From Okeania sp. SIO2B3 (GTDB taxonomy: Bacteria; Cyanobacteriota; Cyanobacteriia; Cyanobacteriales; Microcoleaceae), in NCBI RefSeq assembly GCF_010672525.1, contig NZ_JAAHGH010000044.1, forward strand, positions 1 to 54,062: a DNA stretch of 54,062 nt, written 5' to 3'. The notes below the pieces were generated by a model. The model did no database searches. It worked only from the letters and a program-made list of their open reading frames with translations, and was not told the DNA's origin. Positions 10,956 to 18,938 of this stretch are shown in pieces (within the stretch, counting starts at the first letter, position 1; the number at the start of each line of letters is the position of its first letter). The position numbers and the translations under genes are program-made.

Positions 10956-11109
10956 TAAAAGACCTTATTTTATCACATAAAATCACAAATATACAGAATA
11001 TTAATTAAACTTATATATAATTGTTGAAAATTAACAAAGATTAACTTAATATTAAGTAAAATGATACGAATCAAGAGTTAAACTAACAGACAAGAACAAA
11101 AATCAACAT

Positions 11110-11560
11110 ATTGAAGAGCCATGACCTAGCCATTGCAAACCGAAAGTGAAATTATTAGTATAGTCCAAAAAAATGAATGTCCCTGATTTAAGGATATTAC
11201 TAAAAACGTCAGCACATCTTGGTGATCAAACGGCTCTGCCAAGTTTATTGGATGAATGGAGAAAATAGCTACACTGCAAACCTGTAGAATGTGTTGGCTA
11301 AAACTCCAAGATAGTCAAATGAAGTCTGGAAAGTGGGAGAAAACGCACCTCTTAGGATAGCTTCCCTGAAATGAGACAGAAAATTTCAACCTCCTAAAAG
11401 TGTTGAAAGTTTAGAACTTTGCCTGCCTTCAGGCATAGATTAAGCTGGTTATTTTAGTAGCATTACTAAAATACTCCTTCAGTATGAGGTAATTTATAAT
11501 TCAAACTGGTAAAGAATTAAAAGTGATCGTAAACACAAGTTAGATTCACGTCGCCATAAT
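11110..11560 (+). ncRNA. Candidate structured RNA (unidentified)
   Basis: This segment is less A-rich than its surroundings and contains several compact hairpins: CTTGG/CCAAG (11218-11243), GCCTGCCTTCAGGC (11421-11434), TTTTAGTAGCATTACTAAAA (11452-11471) and ATACTCCTTCAGTAT (11471-11485). It matches no RNA class I can name; tmRNA, RNase P RNA and group II domain V signatures are absent. A 31-codon ORF, MNVPDLRILLKTSAHLGDQT..., lies at 11173-11268 and may be coincidental. Strand is uncertain. Confidence 0.3.
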
Positions 11561-12261
11561 GAAAATTACCAAATCAGTCAATTAGTCACAAATATAAGGA
11601 TTTGACAACTATGCTAAACATAATACCTACCAAGCAGCCGTTAAATCCAGATCAAAACGTGAATCACGGTTGTACTTTGAAGTGGAAGTTAGGAGATAGA
11701 CAAGAATATCGGCTTTATACTATAGTTTTGAGAAGAAGTAAAATAACAATAAAACACCAATAAAGGCATAAATTCAGTTTTGCTATCAAATAAAGACACT
11801 GTCATAGGTTTTGGTGTTGACAAAATAGTAATTATTAGCATCTGGTTAACCTTTTACAAGAGGACTTCCTAAGTCTATGGCATCAGTCAATCTTGAGATT
11901 ATACAAAGATTGTCTATATTTATGATGTCTAAAATTGCTTCAATGTATTTTAAGAATTTCATTGATATTTCCTAGTAGCGATCAAAAAAAACTGTCAATG
12001 TACTAAACTATTTGTATTAAGTATTGAAGGCACTGCTCAGAAATACTGTAGTAACAAAAATAATTCACTGAATAATTGATAATTAATAATTTTAGGTTTG
12101 AAACCTCTCCTGTTAAGGAAAAAAAATCATTCTTATGTCTTTTGATACCAAATTCACACAAAGATAGTTACAGTATTAATCTCTAGATTTCCACCAGCCA
12201 AACTACTGTAGCAATATTGTATAAAACTGGTATTAGTCAGTCCTCTTCTTTTTAAGAAAAG

Positions 12262-12297
12262 GTAATTATTAATTATTAATTATTAATTGTTGAATTA
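12262..12297 (+). repeat. TAATTAT tandem tract, end of a dispersed element
   Basis: Repeats of TTAATTA ending in TTGTTGAA, preceded by CTTTTTAAGAAAAGG. The same end is found in the element that splits the DUF262 gene (36219-36469) and in the copy after the ferredoxin gene (43996-44184). Only this end is recognisable here. Confidence 0.55.
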
Positions 12298-12301
12298 GCA
12301 T

Positions 12302-12520
12302 TAACTAGCTATCAGCTATTAGCTATCAGCCTAAAAATTTGTGCATAGATAATGGTATCAGTTTGCAGAGCATTCCGGAACGGAAAAACTTGGGTTTAAA
12401 TCCCCGACTTCTAACTTGTCGTTTAATTTTAGGAGGGGTTGCGCATCCCCTTTCCGTACCAGAATGCTACGCAAACGCACAAAGCTGACCACTGATGGCT
12501 GAACTGCTAAACGCTTTTTA
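12302..12520 (+). repeat. Palindromic element, TAGCTATCAGC family, full copy
   Basis: Starts TTAACTAGCTATCAGC and ends GCTGAACTGCTAAACGCTTTTTA. Internally it carries the TTTGCNNAGCATTCCG motif, a block TCCCCGACTTCTA...GTCGTTTAATTTTAGG and TACGCAAACGCACAAAGCTGAC. The copy at 31880-32100 in the atp operon is collinear along its full length. Confidence 0.7.
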
Positions 12521-12574
12521 ATGAAAAAAACTCCTCTAAGGAAGTAACAATAACCCTAAACACCACCTCAGTCA

Positions 12575-12590
12575 TGTACTATAATGTGCT
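12575..12590 (+). promoter_or_regulatory. Possible -10 box of the mysA promoter
   Basis: TATAAT at 12580-12585, about 92 bases before the mysA start, just downstream of the palindromic element. I see no good -35 hexamer, which is common for cyanobacterial type 2 promoters. Weak evidence. Confidence 0.3.
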
Positions 12591-12676
12591 GATAAACTGA
12601 TTTTAAGTGCAAGCAGAAACTTCTATTGTGTGATCGGAAGTAAAACTTCAGAGCAAACCATTAACTAACTAAAATT

Positions 12677-14020
12677 ATGACCAACACAACCTCACCCCCT
12701 ACATCATTCACCGAAGAAATCAGCAAACCAGACTTCACATTTGACCCCAGTATTCGGCGTAATCATGCAGAAAAGTACCGAACCTCAGAATGGTACGACG
12801 GTCGTGGGGAAATAAAGGCAGTAGAAGATGGTCGCTCATTTGAGATTTCTGCAACCTTTACCCTCAAATCAGAAGTAAAGTTGGTAAACGGAGTCTTAGA
12901 CCCATCTAATCCAGTTTTAGCAGAAATCTACAAAAGTCGCGGTCGTTGTGTAGCAGTTGTCGATCAAACAGTGGATGAACTGTACGGAGAATCACTGCAA
13001 GCTTACTTTAAGCACAATGAGATTCCTCTAGAAACTCTAGTCTGTCGCGCATGGGAATCAGACAAAACTCCAGAAACAGTCCAGCACATACTCAAATTCT
13101 TAGGTAAAGATGGCTGTGATGTATCCCGCAACGAACCGGTATTAATTATCGGAGGTGGCGTACTCAGCGATGTGGCAGGTTTAGCCTGTGCTTTGCAGCA
13201 CCGACGAACACCTTATGTAATGATTGGAAGTTCAATTGTTGCAGCTATTGACGCCGGACCATCGCCTCGTACCTGCACAAATGGTCAGCTATTTAAAAAT
13301 AGTATCGGTGCCTATCACCCTCCCGTCATAACCATAGTAGACCGTAGCTTATTCCGTACTTTGGCAAAAGGTCATATCCGCAATGGGATGTCAGAAATTA
13401 TCAAAATGGCAGTAACTGATGACCCAGTGTTATTCGATTTACTAGAAGAATACGGTCCACGGTTACTTGAAACCCATTTTGCTAACTTTGATGCGGATGA
13501 GGAACTGATTAAAGTAGCTGATGAAGTAATTTATCGAGCATTGTATTCCTACATGAAGCATGAGGGAACAAATATGTTCGAGACCTATCAAGACAGACCC
13601 CACGCTTACGGTCACACTTGGAGTCCCAAGTTTGAGCCAGTTGCCAAATTGATGCACGGTCATGCTGTTACTATTGGTATGGCTTTTGGAGCAACCTTGG
13701 CAATGGAAATGGGTTGGTTAGAAAAAGGCGATCGCGACAGAATAGTGGCATTGTGTAGCTCTCTTGGTTTATCAGTTTATCATCCTATCCTTGAAGACAG
13801 TGAATTGATGATTCAAGGACAGAAAAATATGCGTCGCAAGCGGGGTAGTAGTGGGTTATGGGCACCTTTACCTACAGGTATTGGTGCTTGTAGTTTTGCT
13901 GGAGAAGTACCTCCAGACTTATTAATATCTACTGTGAAGGAACATAAGAATTTTTGTACCTCTTTGCCAAATGAAGGAAAAGGCGAACAGATATATTTGA
14001 GTGACCTTGGTTTGGAGTAG
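12677..14020 (+). CDS. mysA: Desmethyl-4-deoxygadusol synthase (MAA step 1)
   Basis: A 447-residue member of the sugar-phosphate cyclase branch of dehydroquinate synthases. In MAA synthesis it cyclises sedoheptulose 7-phosphate to desmethyl-4-deoxygadusol using NAD and a metal. Visible are the NAD-binding GGG (159-161, IIGGGVLSDVAGLACA), likely metal ligands Glu240 (MSEIIKMAV), a His in HAYGHTW (309-313) and His329 (MHGHAVTIGMAFG), and SPRTCTNGQLFKNSIGAYHPP. Identification as DDGS rather than the close relative 2-epi-5-epi-valiolone synthase rests mainly on the neighbours mysB, mysC and mysD. It starts at ATG 12677 and leads the locus. Confidence 0.92.
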   Translation: MTNTTSPPTSFTEEISKPDFTFDPSIRRNHAEKYRTSEWYDGRGEIKAVEDGRSFEISATFTLKSEVKLVNGVLDPSNPVLAEIYKSRGRCVAVVDQTVDELYGESLQAYFKHNEIPLETLVCRAWESDKTPETVQHILKFLGKDGCDVSRNEPVLIIGGGVLSDVAGLACALQHRRTPYVMIGSSIVAAIDAGPSPRTCTNGQLFKNSIGAYHPPVITIVDRSLFRTLAKGHIRNGMSEIIKMAVTDDPVLFDLLEEYGPRLLETHFANFDADEELIKVADEVIYRALYSYMKHEGTNMFETYQDRPHAYGHTWSPKFEPVAKLMHGHAVTIGMAFGATLAMEMGWLEKGDRDRIVALCSSLGLSVYHPILEDSELMIQGQKNMRRKRGSSGLWAPLPTGIGACSFAGEVPPDLLISTVKEHKNFCTSLPNEGKGEQIYLSDLGLE

Positions 14021-14123
14021 AAAAAACAGCAATTTTGTTGTGGAGTAGAGAAAACAAGAAATTCCTCCCTACTCCCTTTTCAAAAAAGAGCGACGGTGGA
14101 CAAATATCACAAAATTTTCATTG

Positions 14124-14216
14124 TATAGCAGAAGGAAGAAGGAAGAAGGAAAAGTATTACTTTGTCTGAATTTTCAACTTTTGAACTGTCAAACATCTTT
14201 CCTTCTACTGCTATTA
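14124..14216. repeat. Small inverted-repeat element, TAGCAGAAGGAA family
   Basis: Bounded by TATAGCAGAAGGAA and TTCCTTCTACTGCTATTA, an imperfect inverted repeat around a roughly 60-base core that includes TACTTTGTCTGAATTTTCAAC. A second copy lies at 43145-43275. It fills part of the 387-base mysA-mysB gap; no gene is present in that gap. Confidence 0.6.
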
Positions 14217-14407
14217 TGGATAATTCAATCTTTACCCCACCTTACTGTTATCTTTTTCCTGATGGGTTTAACCCACGCGCGTCACTCATGCTGTCAATGA
14301 GGTTGGTGGAGCGATCGTCGCCATCGAACATTCTCAGTGACTCATTGACTAACAATTAACAACTACTGAGTACTGACTACTTGTTCAATAAGTAATGGAA
14401 TAGAAAT

Positions 14408-15238
14408 GTGACAACCGTTGTAAATATAGAAACTGCCAGACCAGTTACACCATTGGGTATTTTGGTAGAACAACTTGAGAAAACTGTCAAGATGGCAGAG
14501 ACCGCAGATATACCTGTAGAACTTGCTGAGGCGATAAAAGAAGCCTATCAATTAGCAGAAGGTCTTGACCCCTACATTGAAAATAATACTACCCAGGAGT
14601 CAGATGCGCTGGCAGCTTTAGCACAAAAGACTCGCCAGGAACCCTGGAATTTACGATTTTCTGATGGTGAAACTGTACGTCAGTTGGAACAGGAAATGTT
14701 ATCTGGACATATTGAGGGGCAAACCCTGAAAATGTTCGTTTATATGACTGGGGCAAAACGTATCCTAGAAATTGGGATGTTTACTGGGTATTCTGCATTG
14801 GCAATGGCAGAAGCTCTACCAGAAGATGGATATGAAATTGCTTGTGAAGTCGATCAATATGTGGCTGACTTTGCCAAATCTTGTTTTGAAAAGTCTCCTG
14901 ATGGGAAGAAAATATCAGTGGAAGTAGCGCCAGCTTTAGAAACAATGCAAAAGTTGGCAGATACAGGAGAAACTTTTGATTTAGTATTTATTGATGCTGA
15001 TAAAAAAGAGTATATAGAATATTTGAAAATGCTCTTAGATACAAATTTATTAGCACCAAATGGATTTATTTGTGTTGATAATACTTTACTGCAAGGGCAA
15101 CCTTATCTCCCACCAGAAAAACGTACTGCCAATGGAGAAGCGATCGCTCAATTTAACCGTTTTGTTGCAGAAGACCCCAGAGTTGAACAAGTTTTATTGC
15201 CTTTGCGAGATGGGGTAACTATTATTAGGCGAAAGTAG
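14408..15238 (+). CDS. mysB: 4-deoxygadusol-forming O-methyltransferase (MAA step 2)
   Basis: A SAM-dependent class I methyltransferase related to caffeoyl-CoA O-methyltransferases, 276 aa. Motif I is EIGMFTGYSALAMAEALPEDG from residue 121; the metal-site segment FDLVFIDADKKEY and FICVDNTLLQG are present. In the pathway it methylates the mysA product to 4-deoxygadusol, the common MAA core. The GTG start at 14408 follows TAATGGAATAGAAAT. The product assignment relies on its place between mysA and mysC. Confidence 0.92.
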   Translation: MTTVVNIETARPVTPLGILVEQLEKTVKMAETADIPVELAEAIKEAYQLAEGLDPYIENNTTQESDALAALAQKTRQEPWNLRFSDGETVRQLEQEMLSGHIEGQTLKMFVYMTGAKRILEIGMFTGYSALAMAEALPEDGYEIACEVDQYVADFAKSCFEKSPDGKKISVEVAPALETMQKLADTGETFDLVFIDADKKEYIEYLKMLLDTNLLAPNGFICVDNTLLQGQPYLPPEKRTANGEAIAQFNRFVAEDPRVEQVLLPLRDGVTIIRRK

Positions 15239-15307
15239 CAATTATCGAAGGACAAATAATTTCTCTTATTTAGGTAAAATCATTCTAATTTTTCGGAGGA
15301 CAATCAA

Positions 15308-15658
15308 ATGTTAATTACAAGCTTGAAGAGCAAACTGCATAGAGTAAAAGTAACCGAAGCACAATTGTACTATGAAGGTTCTATTACTATTGACGAAGAA
15401 CTACTAAAAACTGCGGGTATTCTTGCCCATGAAAAAGTACAGGTAGTTAACGTTAATAATGGTTCCCGACTGGAAACATATACTATTCCTGGTGAATGGG
15501 GTAGCCGAACTATTTGTCTTAATGGTCCTGCTGCCAGAATGAATTCTGTAGGCGACGAAGTAATAATTATTGCCTACGCTCAAATGACAGAAGATGAGGC
15601 ACTTTTACATCGTCCGAAAGTAATTCTGGTGGATGAAAACAACAATCCACTTACTTAA
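15308..15658 (+). CDS. panD: Aspartate 1-decarboxylase (pyruvoyl enzyme) inside the MAA locus
   Basis: Decarboxylates L-aspartate to beta-alanine, normally for pantothenate and CoA. All key residues fall at the classical numbers: Lys9, Tyr22, the self-cleavage pair Gly24-Ser25 in YYEGS, Arg54 and Tyr58. The 116-aa protein therefore looks active once processed to its pyruvoyl form. A strong GGAGGA site lies nine bases before the ATG. It follows mysB by 69 bases on the same strand and precedes a hairpin terminator and mysC. A panD gene is not part of the MAA clusters I know; it may supply beta-alanine as a building block or may be the ordinary CoA gene placed here. Confidence 0.95.
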   Translation: MLITSLKSKLHRVKVTEAQLYYEGSITIDEELLKTAGILAHEKVQVVNVNNGSRLETYTIPGEWGSRTICLNGPAARMNSVGDEVIIIAYAQMTEDEALLHRPKVILVDENNNPLT

Positions 15659-15680
15659 CTCAAGTCTACATTAGACAACC

Positions 15681-15720
15681 TTCATAGAGGCAATATTAAT
15701 ATTGTCTCTATGAAAAATTA
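15681..15720 (+). terminator. Hairpin between panD and mysC
   Basis: TTCATAGAG (15681-15689) pairs with CTCTATGAA (15706-15714), extended inside by CAATATTAATATTG. AAAATTA follows, so it is a weak or partial terminator. It may separate mysAB-panD from the downstream mysC-transporter-mysD part. Confidence 0.55.
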
Positions 15721-15820
15721 CAATTTGGGAATTTAAAATTGATAGAATTTATTCCCTGTCAAAAACTTCAAGTTGCTTAACAGTTCTAATGTAAAATAAT
15801 GTCTTTACCAAACTACTAAT

Positions 15821-17185
15821 ATGGCACTCATACTATTTGTTCAAGGGCGCGCTTATGCACTGTGCCAAAATATTGGTACTATTACTTTATTATTAATTGT
15901 TTTACCCTTTAATTTACTAATAGTAATACCATCAATTATCTGGAATTTTATCGGTAAAAATTTTCAAAAAAAAGTAGTAGTTCAAGACCAGAAAAATGTC
16001 TTAATTACGGGTGCAAAAATGACAAAATCTTTGCAACTTGCCCGTTCATTTCATGCAGCAGGACACAAAGTTTTTCTATTAGATTCTAATAAATATTGGT
16101 TATCAGGAAATAGGTTTTCTAATGCCGTTACAGGTTTTTACACTGTACCTGCACCAAAGAAAAATTGGGATGGTTATTGCCAGGAATTACTGGAGATTGT
16201 CAAGAAAGAAAAGATAGATATATTTATCCCTGTCTCGGGTGCTGCTGTTTGCTACTATGAATCTTTGGTAAAACCAATTTTATCTCCCCATTGTGAAGTA
16301 TTTCACTTTGACCCTGACATTACTAAAATGTTAGATAATAAATTTACTTTTATTGAAAAAGCTAAAAGTTTTGGTTTGTCTGTACCAAAATCATTTTTGA
16401 TTACAGATCCAGAACAAATTCTCAATTTTGACTTTGCTACTGATGGGAGTAAATATATTCTCAAAAGTATTTCTTACGACTCAGTGCGTCGTTTAAATAT
16501 GACAAAACTGCCGATGAATTCCAAATCAAAAATGGAGGAATTTATCAACAGTTTACCAATTAGTGAAGAGAATCCCTGGATTATGCAGGAATTTGTGAAA
16601 GGCAAAGAATATTGTACCCATAGCACTGTCAGAAAAGGAAAAATTCGACTGTATTGCTGTTGTGAATCATCAGAATTTCAAGTCAATTATCACCATATTC
16701 ATAAACCTCAAATTTATGAGTGGGTAGAAAAATTTGTCCGAGAATTAAATATTACTGGGCAAATTTCCTTTGACTTTATTGAAACAGAAGATGGTCGAGT
16801 TTATCCTATTGAATGTAATCCGAGAACTCACTCAGCTATTACCACATTTCACGACCATCCAGGGGTAGCAGATACTTATTTAAAAGATAGTAAAAATGAA
16901 AATGAAGCTTCACTAATACCACTGCAAAATAGTAAACCTACTTATTGGACTTACCATGAACTATGGCGACTGAGAAAAATCAGGTCTTTGGGGCAATTAA
17001 AAAGTTGGATAAAGAGAATTACTACTGGAACAGATGCAATTTTTCAGGTGAATGATCCATTACCATTTTTGATGGTACACCATTGGCAAATACCTTTACT
17101 ATTGTTGGGGAATCTACGAAAATTAAAAAGCTGGGTGAGCATCGACTTTTGTATTGGGAAACTGGTCGAATTGCAAGAAGAATAA
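15821..17185 (+). CDS. mysC: ATP-grasp mycosporine-glycine synthase (MAA step 3)
   Basis: Couples 4-deoxygadusol to an amino acid, usually glycine, with ATP, giving a mycosporine. 454 aa. An N-terminal hydrophobic segment at about residues 18-45 (TLLLIVLPFNLLIVIPSIIW) suggests membrane association, as in MysC homologues. The Rossmann-like part starts at NVLITGAK (about 65). The ATP-grasp core includes WIMQEFVKGKEYCTHS and the metal site FIETEDGRVYPIECNPRTHS. It is the first gene after the hairpin that follows panD. Confidence 0.92.
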   Translation: MALILFVQGRAYALCQNIGTITLLLIVLPFNLLIVIPSIIWNFIGKNFQKKVVVQDQKNVLITGAKMTKSLQLARSFHAAGHKVFLLDSNKYWLSGNRFSNAVTGFYTVPAPKKNWDGYCQELLEIVKKEKIDIFIPVSGAAVCYYESLVKPILSPHCEVFHFDPDITKMLDNKFTFIEKAKSFGLSVPKSFLITDPEQILNFDFATDGSKYILKSISYDSVRRLNMTKLPMNSKSKMEEFINSLPISEENPWIMQEFVKGKEYCTHSTVRKGKIRLYCCCESSEFQVNYHHIHKPQIYEWVEKFVRELNITGQISFDFIETEDGRVYPIECNPRTHSAITTFHDHPGVADTYLKDSKNENEASLIPLQNSKPTYWTYHELWRLRKIRSLGQLKSWIKRITTGTDAIFQVNDPLPFLMVHHWQIPLLLLGNLRKLKSWVSIDFCIGKLVELQEE

Positions 17186-17389
17186 ATATTGTGAAGAATC
17201 CTCTAATATACTAAAAAAAACTCTAGAAATAAATCACAAATATTTCCAGTAGCTAGGGATTAAATTTAGGTAGATTTTGAAAAAAAATCTAGCTTTAATA
17301 TTCTTTAATTTTCGGCTTTGCTTTGAGGCAAAAACAAAGTTTATTTGCAAATAACATTAGCAACAAACTAAAAGCTAACCCACTAACTA

Positions 17390-18823
17390 ATGGAGAAACA
17401 AATTTGGATTGCGATAACATTTATTGCCTTTTTGCTGTCATTTACAGTAGTAGGTATTTACTCCGCAACCCAAAAACAAAACACAACAACTGATTACCTG
17501 CTTGCAAGTAGAAATGTTAATCCTTGGTTGACAGCATTATCAGCGATGGCAACACATCAGAGTGGCTATCTATTTATTGCTACGATTGGTTTTACGTACA
17601 AGGTTGGATTTGCTTCTATTTGGATCGCCATCGCCCCTCGTATAGGAGACTATATTGCTTGGTGGTTAGTATTCAAAAGATTGAGGTTAGTTTCTCAGCA
17701 AACAAACTCAGAGACAGTTTCCTCATTCTTGGGTCAAGAAAATCTGGGGCAAAAAAATCAAGGGCGGTTGATTACAATAATTTCAGCATTAATTATCATA
17801 GTATTTCTAGGCACTTATGCCTCTGCTCAATTATTAGCAGCAAGCAAAGGATTGAATGCTATATTTGGCTGGAACTATCAAATAGGGATTATTATTGGAG
17901 CTGTAATTGTGGTTGCCTACTGTTTTTCAGGAGGTATCCGTGCTTCTATCTGGACTGACTCCGTGCAGGCAGTTTTAATGATAGTATCTTTGTGGGTTTT
18001 GTTTATAGTAAGTTTAATTGCCTGTGGAGGGTTTGGAGAACTTTGGGTTAAGCTTAATGCCATTGACCCCACCTTAACAAATTGGATACCTGCCAATTTA
18101 CCTTGGGGATTTTTTCCTTACTTTTTGGGATGGTTGGCGGCAGGGTTTGCTGTAGTTGGTCAACCTCATATATTAGTGAGAGGAATGGCAATTGACTCCC
18201 CAGATAACATAGCCTTAGCTCGTAATATAAAAGTTGTCTGCAGTCTAATGAATTCACTGGCTGCTTTTGGTATAGGATTAACTGCCAGAGTATTGTTGCC
18301 AGACTTAATGACATCTGGGGACCCAGAGTTAGCATTACCGAATTTATCTATAGAATTATTACCAGCAGTTTTGGTAGGGTTGATGTTAGCAGGACTTTTT
18401 TCTGCAGCTATTTCGACAGCAGACTCCCAAATATTATCATGTTCTGCTGCATTAAGTCAAGATTTAGTTCCTAGTGCTACTCACTCTTATCGAAAAGCTA
18501 AAATTGCCACCCTGGTTGTTACCGCTCTTGTGTTAGCGATCGCTCTAACAACAAACAAGAGTGTATTTGCTGTGATAATTTTCTCTTGGTCAGTTTTAGC
18601 TTGCGGTTTAGGTCCGTTGTTGGTATTGCGGGTATGGCAAAAACCTGTAAGTGTGCCAGTGGCAATAACAATGATGATTATTGGCATAGTCGTTTCCATT
18701 ATTTGGAAATTAGGACTTAACCTATCAAGTGCTATTTATCAAGTATTTCCCGGTATGGTAGCAGGTTTTATTGTTTATGGAATTGCTAATTTTCTGATTG
18801 AGCCTAAAAATTTGAGTAAATAA
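17390..18823 (+). CDS. PutP-type sodium/solute symporter, copy 1
   Basis: A 477-residue membrane protein with about 13 hydrophobic helices, of the solute:sodium symporter (SSS) family. The PutP-like Na+ site signatures are LSAMATHQSG (near residue 52) and STADSQILSCSAALSQD (about 343-359), close to PutP LSAGASDMSG and STADSQLL. Family substrates are amino acids, betaines and similar zwitterions; the actual substrate cannot be read here. It lies between mysC and mysD and is followed by a second copy, so it may import an MAA building block or move the MAA itself. Both are inference. Confidence 0.9.
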   Translation: MEKQIWIAITFIAFLLSFTVVGIYSATQKQNTTTDYLLASRNVNPWLTALSAMATHQSGYLFIATIGFTYKVGFASIWIAIAPRIGDYIAWWLVFKRLRLVSQQTNSETVSSFLGQENLGQKNQGRLITIISALIIIVFLGTYASAQLLAASKGLNAIFGWNYQIGIIIGAVIVVAYCFSGGIRASIWTDSVQAVLMIVSLWVLFIVSLIACGGFGELWVKLNAIDPTLTNWIPANLPWGFFPYFLGWLAAGFAVVGQPHILVRGMAIDSPDNIALARNIKVVCSLMNSLAAFGIGLTARVLLPDLMTSGDPELALPNLSIELLPAVLVGLMLAGLFSAAISTADSQILSCSAALSQDLVPSATHSYRKAKIATLVVTALVLAIALTTNKSVFAVIIFSWSVLACGLGPLLVLRVWQKPVSVPVAITMMIIGIVVSIIWKLGLNLSSAIYQVFPGMVAGFIVYGIANFLIEPKNLSK

Positions 18824-18938
18824 TAAAATTATTAGGTAGCTGAAGCTGCGAGGTAATAATTTTGAATTGATAATTGATAATTTTGAATTGTAGCGAAGCG
18901 ACTTGACTTTTGAGTTCCGCCCAGTATGTTACCTAATT

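Larger units (their letters stand above)
10324..12676. other. 2.35 kb spacer upstream of the MAA locus
   Basis: No credible protein gene. From left to right: AT-rich DNA; a tract of CCCTGTT heptamers (10626-10657); a roughly 90-base repeat (10742-10829); an AAGTCAG tandem tract and a roughly 80-base repeat (10835-10955); a hairpin-rich segment (11110-11560); AT-rich DNA; a TAATTAT tract that is the end of a dispersed element (12262-12297); and a palindromic element (12302-12520). The last 140 bases may hold the mysA promoter. Confidence 0.6.

Noticed and set aside
12677-14020. Reading mysA as dehydroquinate synthase (aroB), given aroE nearby
   Set aside because: The length (447 aa), the extended N-terminus and the mysB-mysC-mysD neighbours fit the DDGS branch; aroE is on the other strand and 10 kb away.
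14162-14359. 65-codon plus-strand ORF between mysA and mysB
   Set aside because: It overlaps a TAGCAGAAGGAA element and begins with TTG inside it; no ribosome binding site or homology pattern.
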